The position numbers were made by a program, and so were the translations under genes. DNA of 64,000 nt from NCBI RefSeq assembly GCF_004519335.1, contig NZ_SOZD01000001.1, positions 806,001-870,000 on the forward strand. Direction: 5' to 3'. The notes beneath the pieces are model-generated. The model did no database searches and had not been told where the DNA came from. It worked only from the letters and a program-made list of their open reading frames with translations. Origin of the DNA: Jiella endophytica (GTDB lineage Bacteria > Pseudomonadota > Alphaproteobacteria > Rhizobiales > Rhizobiaceae). Positions 18,422-26,724 of the stretch are shown piece after piece. Every line of letters begins with the position of its first letter. The stretch's first letter is position 1.

Positions 18422-19477
18422 CTATCGAAATGCATATCCCTCCGCGCCCTCGTACAGGTCGACGAGGAGATGCTCCGGTGTGCCGACGAGGAAATCCGCC
18501 GCGGTGGAAAGGACGTTGCGGCCGGTGACCTTTCCGGTCGCCGCGTCGAGTTCGTAGAGATAGTCCTTCTCGCAGCTGCCGCCGCTCGCCGCATAGATCT
18601 TGTCGCCGCGGATTGCGACGCTGGTATCCGACACGTTGAAGGGGCTCACCCAGGCGATGGTTTCGACGCTTGCATCCGTCTTGACCAGAAGGCCGGCCTT
18701 GCGGGGCCGGTCGCCGCAGCGGCTCGGCGTGTCGATGGTGAGATAGATGGCGCCCTCTTCGTCCTGAGCCGCCGAAAGGACGGCGACGCCGGCACTTGGA
18801 TCGCCGGTATCGAAGCCTTGGGCCTGGCGCGAAACCGGGATGGCAACGCTCGCCTCGGGGCGACCTGCGCGGTCGGTGAGGAGGTTGACGATGGTGACGT
18901 CGCCTTCGCCGAAACTGGCACTGCGCGAGATGATCAGACGGTCGGCCGGACCGAAGCGCGAGACGTAGAAATAAGGCTCCTGGTGGCTAGAGGGTTCGAT
19001 ACCGGCCTCGCGCAGGCCATCATAGAGCGTATTGCCGAGTTCTTCCGACACCCAGGCGCAGCGCTCGATCCAGTCGATCCGGCAGGGCTCGCCGATGGTC
19101 TTGTCGTACCATCCGAGATCCGGGATCTGCGAGGCGACGGTCGCGAGATCCGGCCCGGAAGCAATTTTCGTCAAGGCGATGTCGCGCTGCGGGCCGGGAT
19201 TGCGGTCAGGCCGCGGCAGGTCGAGGACGGCGCTACCGGGCGGGCCGGACGTTGCGCTTCCTGCGCCGCCGGCAAGGACACCGTATCCGACCCCGCCACC
19301 GCTACTTCCGGATTGTGCCGGGGCGGCGACGGTCGACGAGGATGACGGCCCTGCCGCCAGCCGGACAGTCTTGCCGAGCCCGGGCGACAGGGCGTCCGCG
19401 CTCGCCGGCTCTGCCGAAAGGCAGCCCAAAGTGAGACCGATGGCAGCCAGTGGCGAGACGAGGGTTGCCAGTCGCAT
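18422..19477 (-). CDS. Exported protein of unknown function
   Basis: Not recognised. The 351-residue product starts at ATG 19477 behind a strong GGGGAGGA ribosome site; the frame upstream to 19612 is not translated from a better site. An N-terminal signal peptide (LATLVSPLAAIGLTLGCLSAEPASA) directs export; the Cys at about residue 18 does not sit in a good lipobox. A Ser/Gly-rich low-complexity stretch (about 40-75) precedes a globular domain with paired Cys (EPCRIDWIERCAW, PSRCGDR, GGSCEKD). The later part has repeated short strands such as VETIAWVSPFNVSDTSVAI and IYAASGG..LYELDAATGKV, reminiscent of beta-propeller blades, but this is only an impression. Confidence 0.7.
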   Translation of the reverse strand: MRLATLVSPLAAIGLTLGCLSAEPASADALSPGLGKTVRLAAGPSSSSTVAAPAQSGSSGGGVGYGVLAGGAGSATSGPPGSAVLDLPRPDRNPGPQRDIALTKIASGPDLATVASQIPDLGWYDKTIGEPCRIDWIERCAWVSEELGNTLYDGLREAGIEPSSHQEPYFYVSRFGPADRLIISRSASFGEGDVTIVNLLTDRAGRPEASVAIPVSRQAQGFDTGDPSAGVAVLSAAQDEEGAIYLTIDTPSRCGDRPRKAGLLVKTDASVETIAWVSPFNVSDTSVAIRGDKIYAASGGSCEKDYLYELDAATGKVTGRNVLSTAADFLVGTPEHLLVDLYEGAEGYAFR

Positions 19478-19608
19478 CGCAGTTCCTCCCCGGCGATCCT
19501 GCAGCCGATCCAGATTCCCTAACGGAATTTTTGGCCGGTTTGAAGCCGGCTCGCCGATCGGTGCCGCGGCAGTGCCCGCGGCTTCACGGGGCCGGCAACG
19601 CCACGACG

Positions 19609-21027
19609 TCATGCGACGCTCACATAGGAGATGCTGCCGCTGTCGATCAGGCCCTTGAGGGTCTGAAGCGCCGTCGCCAGCGTCTGGCGCTCCTCGACCG
19701 CCGAGATTCCAATCCGGACCGAGTGGTGCGAGCGGTCGCCGCGCACGCTCTGATATTCGTCCTCGCCGTCAATGCGGATACCGTGATTGCGCGCGGCAAG
19801 CTGGAAGGCCGGCGACGTCCAGGGCGACGGCAGCGACACCCAGCGGTAGGGAACGGCCCGCGCCTGGCCGACCGTCTCGACAGCGAAGATCTCGTCGAAC
19901 AGCGCCGCACGGGCGGCGATCTCGGCGATCACCGCCTGGCGGATCCGCTCCGCCTCGCCGGAGAGCACCAGCCGCGCTGCGACCTCCATATTGAGATAGG
20001 GCCGCCCGCCGGTCAGATGATTGTGCGCGACCGTCACCCGGACCGACTGGCCGCGGGGACAGGCCGCCCAGCCGACCCGGAGGCCAGCGGCAACGCTCTT
20101 CGACAGCCCGCTGACGAAGAAGGTGCGTTCGGGCGCCAGCGAAGCGATCGGCGGAATGTCCGACGGCGTGATCTTGCCGTAGATGTTGTCCTCAACAATC
20201 AAGAGATTGTGACGGCGCGCGACCGACACAATCTCCTCGCGGCGGCGCAGCGACATGCAGCGGCCGGTCGGGTTGTTCACCGCCGGCATCAGGAAAATCA
20301 TCCTTGGATGCTGCCTTGCGGCGCAGCGATCGAGTTCCTCCGGCAGCATGCCCTCCTCGTCGGCGGCGACGGTGAGCGGCATCCGGCCGATCATTGTCGC
20401 AGCGCGCGCCACGGCGGCATAGGACAATTCCTCGAAGACGATCCGGTCGCCGGGATGGGTCGCGGACGCAATGATCCCCTGGATCGCGGCATTCACCCCG
20501 AGGGTCGGCACGACATTGCCAGGCTCCGGCGCCCAGCCGCCCGTCGCCAGCCAAGCGGCGCCGGCATCGAGCCAGGTCGTCGGCACGCCGCGCACGTAAT
20601 CCAGCGCCTTCTGGCTGGAATCCTTCAGCACCGCCGCGAAGACCGCCGCCACCGCGGCGGCCTGCCCGACCATCGGCGCGGAGGTCGAATCGAGCTTCAC
20701 GTCCTCGCTGCGCACACTGGGAATCGAGTCGGCGATGGAGCGTGACGGAAAGGATTGCTGAGGAGCCTTGTCTTCCGGCGCTTCCGCGAGCCGGACATAG
20801 GTGCCGCGGCCGACCTCGCCGGTCGTCAGGCCCCGCTCGCGGGCGATCTGATAGGCACGGCCAATGGTGCCGACGGTCACCTTCAGATCGAAGGCGATGT
20901 CGCGTTGGGGCGGCAGCTTGTCGCCCGGTTTCAGAGCGCCTTCGACGATCGCGCGCTCGATGGCGTCGGCGAGACGGAGGTAGAAGGGCGTGGCGTCGTC
21001 TTCGGAGATCGCAAATTGTATTGTCAC
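19609..21027 (-). CDS. MocR-type regulator (GntR head, aminotransferase-like body)
   Basis: Transcription factor of 472 residues. The N-terminal GntR winged helix (about 10-75: PFYLRLADAIERAIVEGALKPGDKLPPQRDIAFDL) is fused to a fold-type I aminotransferase-like domain that binds PLP and senses ligands. The cofactor lysine is in VSGLSKSVAAGLRVGW, with MPAVNNPTGRCMS and VEDNIYGKI as other cofactor contacts. The start GTG at 21027 is preceded by AGAGAGG; a longer TTG start at 21075 is less likely. It is divergent from a DUF1127 gene, and the spacer contains a good inverted repeat. MocR regulators usually control a divergent gene and themselves. Confidence 0.9.
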   Translation of the reverse strand: MTIQFAISEDDATPFYLRLADAIERAIVEGALKPGDKLPPQRDIAFDLKVTVGTIGRAYQIARERGLTTGEVGRGTYVRLAEAPEDKAPQQSFPSRSIADSIPSVRSEDVKLDSTSAPMVGQAAAVAAVFAAVLKDSSQKALDYVRGVPTTWLDAGAAWLATGGWAPEPGNVVPTLGVNAAIQGIIASATHPGDRIVFEELSYAAVARAATMIGRMPLTVAADEEGMLPEELDRCAARQHPRMIFLMPAVNNPTGRCMSLRRREEIVSVARRHNLLIVEDNIYGKITPSDIPPIASLAPERTFFVSGLSKSVAAGLRVGWAACPRGQSVRVTVAHNHLTGGRPYLNMEVAARLVLSGEAERIRQAVIAEIAARAALFDEIFAVETVGQARAVPYRWVSLPSPWTSPAFQLAARNHGIRIDGEDEYQSVRGDRSHHSVRIGISAVEERQTLATALQTLKGLIDSGSISYVSVA

Positions 21028-21064
21028 CCATACACCTCTCTTTGTCACCCTGATGCATTCGTCA

Positions 21065-21091
21065 TTGTACTCCAATTCAATCGGCGTACAA
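21065..21091. promoter_or_regulatory. Inverted repeat TTGTAC-N15-GTACAA, probable MocR operator
   Basis: Perfect 6-bp arms TTGTAC (21065-21070) and GTACAA (21086-21091) lie between the MocR gene and DUF1127. A further ATTGTA at 21015-21020, inside the first MocR codons, repeats the left arm (ATTGTA at 21064-21069) in direct orientation 49 bp away. Direct plus inverted half-sites in a divergent promoter fit control by the adjacent MocR protein. The role is inferred. Confidence 0.5.
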
Positions 21092-21133
21092 GAGGATCAA
21101 CGAGACAATGGTGCAGTCGAAGGAGATGTCACC

Positions 21134-21409
21134 ATGACAATGCATCATGCAAGGGTCGCCCAGATCGAGGATCTGTCCGTCCGGCGCGCGGGAAGCCGCG
21201 GCAAGGCCGAGGCGCTTCCGGCCCTGTCGGAAGCAATCGTCGCGCTCGGCTCGGCATTGGCGTTTGCTTTCCGCGCGGTCGGCAGGCGGCGGCAGATGCG
21301 CCAGGATCTTCTCTCCATGAGCGACGACCAGCTGCGAGATGTCGGCATGTCGAGAGACGAGGCTCTGCGCGCCGCCGAGCGCATCGAATGGCGCGGCGAC
21401 TGGAAGTGA
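21134..21409 (+). CDS. DUF1127-family small protein
   Basis: A 91-residue protein with the arginine-rich DUF1127 domain at its C-terminus (RRRQMRQDLLSMSDDQLRDVGMSRDEALRAAER). Small DUF1127 proteins in alphaproteobacteria have been tied to RNA binding, phosphate and carbon metabolism; this one carries a longer N-terminal part (about 45 residues) with a hydrophobic stretch SEAIVALGSALAFAFRA. The ATG at 21134 follows AAGGAG at ideal distance. It is divergent from the MocR gene and ends before a strong hairpin. Confidence 0.85.
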   Translation: MTMHHARVAQIEDLSVRRAGSRGKAEALPALSEAIVALGSALAFAFRAVGRRRQMRQDLLSMSDDQLRDVGMSRDEALRAAERIEWRGDWK

Positions 21410-21465
21410 TCATCGCAGCCGCCTGATCCGGTTGCCGAGCGCGGCGCTGCCGCTGACATGACAAA

Positions 21466-21505
21466 ACGGCCGGGCGGGTTCTCTTACCCGCCCGGCCGTC
21501 TTGCG
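21466..21505. terminator. Strong hairpin between DUF1127 and tfoX, suits both strands
   Basis: ACGGCCGGGCGGGT (21466-21479) pairs perfectly with ACCCGCCCGGCCGT (21486-21499) over a six-base loop. On the minus strand the stem is followed by TTTTGT, a proper intrinsic terminator for the convergent suf-tfoX transcript; on the plus strand CTTGCGTT follows, so it probably also ends DUF1127 transcription. Confidence 0.8.
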
Positions 21506-21522
21506 TTGAGATCTCGTTCGGG

Positions 21523-21903
21523 TCAGGTGGCCTTCCGGCCCGCCCTGCCCCGTTTCGATGCTGCGACACGCTTGCCGGCCTCTGCCATATCGACCCTTCG
21601 CGCCGCTTGATCGGCGACGGCAATCCAGCGCTCGGCTTCGTCAGGGTCGTCGTAGCCGTCTTCCGGAAATCGCCAATAGGGCATGCTCACCGGCGCCTTG
21701 CCGGCCCGGGCATAAGTCCAGCGTTCGAGGCCTGCGCCGGCATAGCTGGCTTCGCTTTCGGGATCGCTCTTGAGATAGAGGTTGCCGCGGATGACGATGG
21801 CGACGATACGGCCGTCGCTGTAGATGCCCTGGCCGCCAAACAGGCGGCGGATGGAAATGGCGGGAAGCGAACGGAAGAGATCCCTCAGAAACTCTTCGTC
21901 CAT
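21523..21903 (-). CDS. TfoX/Sxy N-terminal-domain protein
   Basis: A 126-residue protein with the TfoX N-terminal fold (FLRDLFRSLPAISIRRLFGGQGIYSDGRIVAIVI, NLYLKSD) and a basic C-terminal tail (GKRVAASKRGRAGRK). Full Sxy/TfoX regulates competence in gammaproteobacteria, but single-domain members in alphaproteobacteria have no proven role. It starts 19 bp after the sufA stop behind a very strong GGAGGGGAGGCG ribosome site and shares the terminator downstream, so it is probably the last gene of the suf transcript. Confidence 0.85.
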   Translation of the reverse strand: MDEEFLRDLFRSLPAISIRRLFGGQGIYSDGRIVAIVIRGNLYLKSDPESEASYAGAGLERWTYARAGKAPVSMPYWRFPEDGYDDPDEAERWIAVADQAARRVDMAEAGKRVAASKRGRAGRKAT

Positions 21904-21922
21904 CGCCTCCCCTCCGATCGCC

Positions 21923-22303
21923 TCAGGCTTGTTGCGCTGCCGCCATCGCCGCGAGATCGGCCTGCTTCAGTTCGACGGATTCGCCGCAGCCGCAGGCCGA
22001 GGTCTGGTTCGGATTGCGAAAGACGAAGCCCGACCGGAGCACGGTCTCCTCATAGTCCATCTCGGTCCCGAGCAGGAACAGCACGGCCTCCGGCGCGACG
22101 AAGACCTTGGCGCCATCGCGCTCGATGACGTCCTCGTTCTGGCCGGGCTGGTCGGCGAGGTCGACGGTATATTCCATCCCCGCGCATCCCCCCTTCTTGA
22201 TTCCGACGCGGATCCCATGCGCTGCGGCATCGCTTGCGGCAAGGATCGACTTGATCCGCTCTGCGGCGGTGCTTGTCAGGCTCATCACGGCAAATCGGCC
22301 CAT
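21923..22303 (-). CDS. sufA: A-type Fe-S carrier protein (SufA/IscA)
   Basis: Accepts Fe-S clusters from the SufBCD scaffold and passes them to target proteins. The 126-residue product has the three invariant cysteines: C40 in KKGGCAG and C104/C106 in SACGCGES. The start at 22303 follows AAGGAG by seven bases; an internal ATG at 22285 is possible. It follows sufT by about 250 bp, the largest gap inside this part of the cluster, so it may have its own promoter. Confidence 0.94.
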   Translation of the reverse strand: MGRFAVMSLTSTAAERIKSILAASDAAAHGIRVGIKKGGCAGMEYTVDLADQPGQNEDVIERDGAKVFVAPEAVLFLLGTEMDYEETVLRSGFVFRNPNQTSACGCGESVELKQADLAAMAAAQQA

Positions 22304-22552
22304 CGGATCGCTCCTTTCAGACCAGCAAAGGTTTCTGTGTCAGATAGCTAGCTGCAACTTCAACAGAAGCAAGCTACCACTGACAGATGTTAAGTGGCAA
22401 AGCTGACCCATTGCTTACCAGTGGTTAAAGCCGGCGCCGAATTCGCAATGGACGCCGCGATCCAGCCCGCCCGTCCGTCCGACCGGATGAAACCAGCGGG
22501 CCCCGGGCGGGCGCCGCGTTTCGGTCCGGGCTCGGCGGGCCGGCGTGACCGG

Positions 22553-22999
22553 TCAGTACCAGCCGACCGCGACCTGCGCCTCTTCGCTCATCCGCTCCGG
22601 CGTCCAGGGAGGATCGAAGACGATCTCGACCTTCACCTGACCGACGCCGTCGACGGATCCGACGGCATTTTCCACCCAGATCGGCATCTCGCCGGCGACC
22701 GGGCAGCCGGGCGCCGTCAGGGTCATCTCGACATCGACATTGCGTCCGTCGTCGATGTCGATCTTGTAGATCAGGCCGAGTTCGTAGATGTCGGCCGGAA
22801 TCTCGGGATCATAGACCGTCTTCAGCGCGCCGATGATGTCGTCGGTGAGCCGCGACAGTTCCTCCGCCGGGATGGACGAAGGGTCCTGACCGCCGGAGGC
22901 CATCGCCATGTTGGCTGCAGCCGTATCGTCGGCCGGGGCCGCGATGGCCGGCTCGTTGGTCCCGTTCGCTGCGGGCTTGGTGTCGACTTCCTCGCTCAT
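22553..22999 (-). CDS. sufT: SufT/DUF59 (MIP18-type) Fe-S maturation factor
   Basis: Accessory factor for Fe-S cluster maturation. The 148-residue protein has a variable Ala/Pro-rich N-terminus (1-40) and then the DUF59 domain with DPEIPADIYELGLIYKIDI and the conserved TAPGCPVAGEMP, whose Cys is the family's functional residue, ending in VEIVFDPPWTPERMSEEA. It lies 27 bp after sufS, the normal position in alphaproteobacterial suf clusters. Confidence 0.92.
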   Translation of the reverse strand: MSEEVDTKPAANGTNEPAIAAPADDTAAANMAMASGGQDPSSIPAEELSRLTDDIIGALKTVYDPEIPADIYELGLIYKIDIDDGRNVDVEMTLTAPGCPVAGEMPIWVENAVGSVDGVGQVKVEIVFDPPWTPERMSEEAQVAVGWY

Positions 23000-23026
23000 G
23001 CCTGTCGTCTTTTCGGGTGTTGCGCC

Positions 23027-24277
23027 TCAGGCGAAGAATCGCCGGGCCTTTTCGAGGGCTTCGGCCAGACGGTCGACCTCGGCGAGAGTGTTATACATAG
23101 CAAACGATGCCCGGCATGTGGAGGTCGTGCCGAAACGCTTCAAGAGCGGCTGCGCGCAGTGGGTGCCAGCCCGCACCGCAACGCCTTCGCGATCGATCAC
23201 CATCGAGACGTCATGGGCATGGATGCCTTCGAGATCGAAGGAGACGATCGCACCCTTGCCTGGCGCCTCGCCGTAGATCTTCAGCGAATTGATCGCCTTC
23301 AGCCGCTCGTGGGCATATTGGCCGAGCGTTGCCTCATGTGCCGCAATGGCTTCGCGACCGACGCTCTCCATGTAGTCGAGTGCCGCGCCGAGGCCGATCG
23401 CCTGGACGATCGGCGGCGTACCCGCCTCGAACCGATGCGGCGGAGCGTTGTAGGTGACGGTTTCCTCGGTGACCTCGGCGATCATCTCGCCGCCGCCGTT
23501 GAACGGCCGGGTCGCCTCCAGCATCGCCTGGCGGCCGTAGAGAACGCCGATGCCGGTTGGCCCATAGACCTTGTGGCCAGTGAAGACATAGAAGTCGCAG
23601 CCGATGTCCTGCACGTCGACCGGCAGATGCACGGCGCCCTGGCTGCCGTCGACGAGGGTCGGAATGCCCTTCGACCGGGCGAGCGCGCAGACAGCCTTGA
23701 CATCGACGATGGTGCCGAGAACGTTCGACATGTGGGTCGTCGCGATCAGCTTCGTCCGCGGCGTGATCGCCTTCTCGAAGGCCTCGACGCTGATCGAGCC
23801 GTCATCCTCCACCGGCACGAAGACGAGCTTCGCCCCCTTGCGCTCGCGGATGAAGTGCCAGGGCACGATGTTGGAGTGGTGCTCCATCTGGGTGACGACG
23901 ATCTCGTCGCCCTCGCCGATCGTCTCCATGCCGAAGCCATAGGCGACGAGGTTGATCGATTCGGTCGCCGAGCGCGTGAAGACGATCTCCTCGGACGACG
24001 CGGCATTGAGGAATCGCGCCACCTTCGACCGGGCTTCCTCGAAAGCCTCGGTCGAGCGGTTCGACAGGTAATGCAGGCCGCGATGGACGTTGGCATAGTC
24101 CTCGCCGTAGGCCGTCATGATCCGGTCGAGCACTGCCTTTGGCTTCTGGGCCGAGGCACCGCTGTCGAGATAGACCAGCGGCTTGCCGTAGACTTCCTTC
24201 GCAAGGATCGGGAAGTCGGCGCGAACCGCCTCGACGTCGTAGCCGGTCGCAGCGCTCCGTCTGGCTTCAACCGTCAT
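23027..24277 (-). CDS. sufS: Class II cysteine desulfurase SufS
   Basis: PLP enzyme of 416 residues that removes sulfur from cysteine and holds it as a persulfide for cluster assembly. PLP lysine K236 is in VFTGHKVYGPTGIG; the persulfide-forming C374 is in RAGTHCAQPLLKRF, the short-loop signature of class II enzymes. YLDSGASAQKP, HRGLHYLSNRST and EHHSNIVPW are further family motifs. Its start overlaps the end of the upstream VOC gene by 11 bp, so the two are translationally linked. No sufE is visible; the acceptor is unknown. Confidence 0.96.
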   Translation of the reverse strand: MTVEARRSAATGYDVEAVRADFPILAKEVYGKPLVYLDSGASAQKPKAVLDRIMTAYGEDYANVHRGLHYLSNRSTEAFEEARSKVARFLNAASSEEIVFTRSATESINLVAYGFGMETIGEGDEIVVTQMEHHSNIVPWHFIRERKGAKLVFVPVEDDGSISVEAFEKAITPRTKLIATTHMSNVLGTIVDVKAVCALARSKGIPTLVDGSQGAVHLPVDVQDIGCDFYVFTGHKVYGPTGIGVLYGRQAMLEATRPFNGGGEMIAEVTEETVTYNAPPHRFEAGTPPIVQAIGLGAALDYMESVGREAIAAHEATLGQYAHERLKAINSLKIYGEAPGKGAIVSFDLEGIHAHDVSMVIDREGVAVRAGTHCAQPLLKRFGTTSTCRASFAMYNTLAEVDRLAEALEKARRFFA

Positions 24278-24653
24278 AGGATATGAACTCCATGAGCGAT
24301 CCGTCGGGATCGCGAAAATAGACGCTGGTGCCGGTGCCGGCAGCGCCGCTCCGCGTCACCGGTCCGAGTTCGGCCTCGATGCCGTGCGCCTTCAGATGCG
24401 ATAGAGCCTCGGCGATCGGCCCGTGCCAGCGGAAGCAGAGATCGCTATTGCCAGGCATGACCGGCACCTGCGCCACCGGCTCGGCGTGCTTGCCCGGCCC
24501 GTGGAGGTTCAACTGCTGGCCGCCGAACCGCAGCGCGTAGCCGACCGCCTCGCGGATGACCTCGGCGCCGAGAACGTCGCGGTAGAAGGCCTCCGACCGG
24601 TCCCAGTCTGACACGTGGATCACGCAGTGATCGAAGGTGATGCGAGCGGCCAT
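24267..24653 (-). CDS. VOC/glyoxalase-superfamily protein
   Basis: A 128-residue vicinal oxygen chelate fold protein with the paired beta-alpha-beta modules: FDHCVIHVSDWDRSEAFYRDVLGAEVI and CFRWHGPIAEALSHLKAHGIEAE, ending in YFRDPDGSLMEFISYDG. Likely metal ligands are H9, H51 and the C-terminal Glu. Substrate unknown. It sits between sufD (11-base gap) and sufS (11-bp overlap), so it is part of the suf transcript; VOC genes are not a standard member of this operon. Confidence 0.85.
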   Translation of the reverse strand: MAARITFDHCVIHVSDWDRSEAFYRDVLGAEVIREAVGYALRFGGQQLNLHGPGKHAEPVAQVPVMPGNSDLCFRWHGPIAEALSHLKAHGIEAELGPVTRSGAAGTGTSVYFRDPDGSLMEFISYDG

Positions 24654-24663
24654 GGTCTCTTCC

Positions 24664-25929
24664 TCAGTGGCTCTTTTCGAGCCACGCCTCGATCTTGCCG
24701 GTCAACGCCTCGGCGATCGCCTCCTCGACTTCCAGCTCCTCGACCATCTCGTCGACGAAGGCCTTGACCAGAAGGGCTTTCGCCTGCGCCGCCGGGATGC
24801 CGCGCGACATCAGATAGAAGAGATGGTCGCGGTTGATCTCGCCCGCCGTCGCGCCGTGGCCGCACTGGACGTCGTCGGCGAAGATCTCGAGCTCGGGTTT
24901 GGCCGAGAAATCGCCATCCTCGGACAGAAGCAGCGTGTTGCAGGCCATCTTGGCGTCGGTCTTCTGGGCCTCGCGGGCGACCTTGATCATGCCCTGGAAA
25001 ACGCCGTGGCCGCCGGTCACCACATTGCGGAAGGTCTCCGTCGCCGTGGTGTTCGGATGGGTGTGGCGCAACGTCGTCGTCACGTCGACATGCTGGTCCT
25101 TCTCCAGAAGGTTCACCCCCCGCATGATGATCTGCGACCCTTCGCCCTTCGTCACCGCATGCACCTCCTGTCGGACGAGTGCGCCGCCGGCATTGAGGAG
25201 GAACAGCTTGAAGGTGGCGTTGGCGCCGACCGTGACATTGAGCTGGCCGAGATGGGCGGCGTCCGAGTCCTTCGACTGGTCGATGATCCACAGCACCTCG
25301 GCGTCGTCGCCGATCGCCAGATGCGAGACGAGGCTCGACGGGGCCGGCGAACCACCGCCCTCGACGCGCTCGACGACAACGGCACTGGCCTGATCGCCGA
25401 CGCTCACCTCGACCGAGGCGTGGGACTGCGTGCCGATGCCGCTCCTCAGCTCGATCGGCGAGCCGATCTCGGCCTTGTCGGCAATGGCGATCTTTGCTGC
25501 GCGGGCGCCGAAAGCAGCATTCACCAGGCGGACAGTATCCACCGGCCGATCGAGATGGTTCGGGCTCTCGTGCCAGTCGGACAGGTCGTTCGTCGCGGCA
25601 ATGGTGACGCCAGCCGGCGCCACCGCATGGTCGGGCGCGTCGAGATCAACGACGGTGGAGCCGGCGACGAGCGGCGCAAGCACCGTCTCTGCAGGCCCGG
25701 CTGCCTTCTCGGCGATGGCTTCGACCGCCTGGCCCTGGCCGAGCCGGCGGCCCATCAGCCCGCGCAGGTCGGTATAGTGCCACGCCTCGATCCGGCGATG
25801 CGGCAGACCTTCGCGGCGCAGTGCCTCGATGGCGGCGCGGCGTGCGTCCTCATCGGTGCCGGCGGCTTCCGCCAGCTGGACGAGCGCCGTCTCTGCCGGC
25901 GTTCTGGGTCTCAGCTCGGTAACGCTCAT
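24664..25929 (-). CDS. sufD: Fe-S assembly scaffold subunit SufD
   Basis: Partner of SufB and SufC in the SufBC2D scaffold on which Fe-S clusters are built. The 421-residue protein has the beta-helix core seen in SufB/SufD, with HTHPNTTATETFRNVVTGGHGVFQGMIKVAREAQKTDAKMACNTLLLSEDGDFSAKPELEIFADDVQCGHGATAG as the conserved core (given in pieces: its key His are in QCGHGAT) and the C-terminal FVDEMVEEL. It starts 2 bp after sufC ends. Confidence 0.95.
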   Translation of the reverse strand: MSVTELRPRTPAETALVQLAEAAGTDEDARRAAIEALRREGLPHRRIEAWHYTDLRGLMGRRLGQGQAVEAIAEKAAGPAETVLAPLVAGSTVVDLDAPDHAVAPAGVTIAATNDLSDWHESPNHLDRPVDTVRLVNAAFGARAAKIAIADKAEIGSPIELRSGIGTQSHASVEVSVGDQASAVVVERVEGGGSPAPSSLVSHLAIGDDAEVLWIIDQSKDSDAAHLGQLNVTVGANATFKLFLLNAGGALVRQEVHAVTKGEGSQIIMRGVNLLEKDQHVDVTTTLRHTHPNTTATETFRNVVTGGHGVFQGMIKVAREAQKTDAKMACNTLLLSEDGDFSAKPELEIFADDVQCGHGATAGEINRDHLFYLMSRGIPAAQAKALLVKAFVDEMVEELEVEEAIAEALTGKIEAWLEKSH

Positions 25930-25931
25930 AA

Positions 25932-26687
25932 TTACGCAGCCTCGCCGATGATCTGACTGTAGCCCTCGTTCTCGAGCTGCAGCGCCAGTTCCTTGTCGCC
26001 GGACTTGATGATCCGTCCCTTGTAGAGGACGTGGACGGTGTCCGGCACGATATAGTCGAGCAGCCGCTGATAGTGGGTGATGACCAGGAAGGAGCGCTCC
26101 GGCGATCTGAGAGCGTTGACGCCGTCGGCGACGATCTTCAAAGCGTCGATGTCGAGGCCGGAATCGGTCTCGTCCATGACGCAGAGCTTCGGCTCGAGCA
26201 GCGCCATCTGCAGGATCTCGGCACGCTTCTTCTCGCCGCCGGAAAAGCCGACGTTCAAAGGCCGCTTGAGCATTTCGGCGTCGATCTTCAGCTCGGCCGC
26301 CGCAGCCTTCACCTTGCGCATGAAGTCCGGCGTCATCAGCTCGGCCTCGCCCCGCGCCTTGCGCTGGGCGTTGAGGGCGGTCTTGAGGAAGGTCATCGTC
26401 GCGACGCCGGGAATTTCCAGCGGATACTGGAAGGCGAGGAAGACGCCGGAGGCGGCGCGCTCGGCCGGGTCCATCTCGAGGATCGACTCGCCGTTGTAGA
26501 CGATGTCGCCGTCGGTGACCTCGTAGTCGTCACGACCGGCGAGGATGTAGGACAGGGTCGACTTGCCGGAGCCGTTCGGCCCCATGATCGCAGCGACCTC
26601 GCCGTCCTTCACGGTCAGATCGACACCCTTGAGGATCTCGGTGCCCTCGTCGGCGACGCGGGCGTGGAGGTTCTTGATTTCCAGCAT
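25932..26687 (-). CDS. sufC: Fe-S assembly ATPase SufC
   Basis: ABC-type ATPase of 251 residues that drives shape changes in SufBC2D. Walker A GPNGSGKS, Q-loop FQYPLEIPG, signature GFSGGEKKR, Walker B CVMDETDSGLD and the switch His in VITHYQR are all present. Two bases separate it from sufD. Upstream lies a 67-residue unknown gene (37-bp gap) and then repeats, so it is well separated from sufB, which is its usual direct neighbour. Confidence 0.97.
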   Translation of the reverse strand: MLEIKNLHARVADEGTEILKGVDLTVKDGEVAAIMGPNGSGKSTLSYILAGRDDYEVTDGDIVYNGESILEMDPAERAASGVFLAFQYPLEIPGVATMTFLKTALNAQRKARGEAELMTPDFMRKVKAAAAELKIDAEMLKRPLNVGFSGGEKKRAEILQMALLEPKLCVMDETDSGLDIDALKIVADGVNALRSPERSFLVITHYQRLLDYIVPDTVHVLYKGRIIKSGDKELALQLENEGYSQIIGEAA

Positions 26688-26724
26688 CGTCTCTTCGTTC
26701 TTTCAGCGTTCGTTCGTATCGTCG

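Noticed and set aside
22394-24286. A 630-codon plus-strand open frame
   Set aside because: Antisense to sufS and sufT, both of which have complete active-site motifs.
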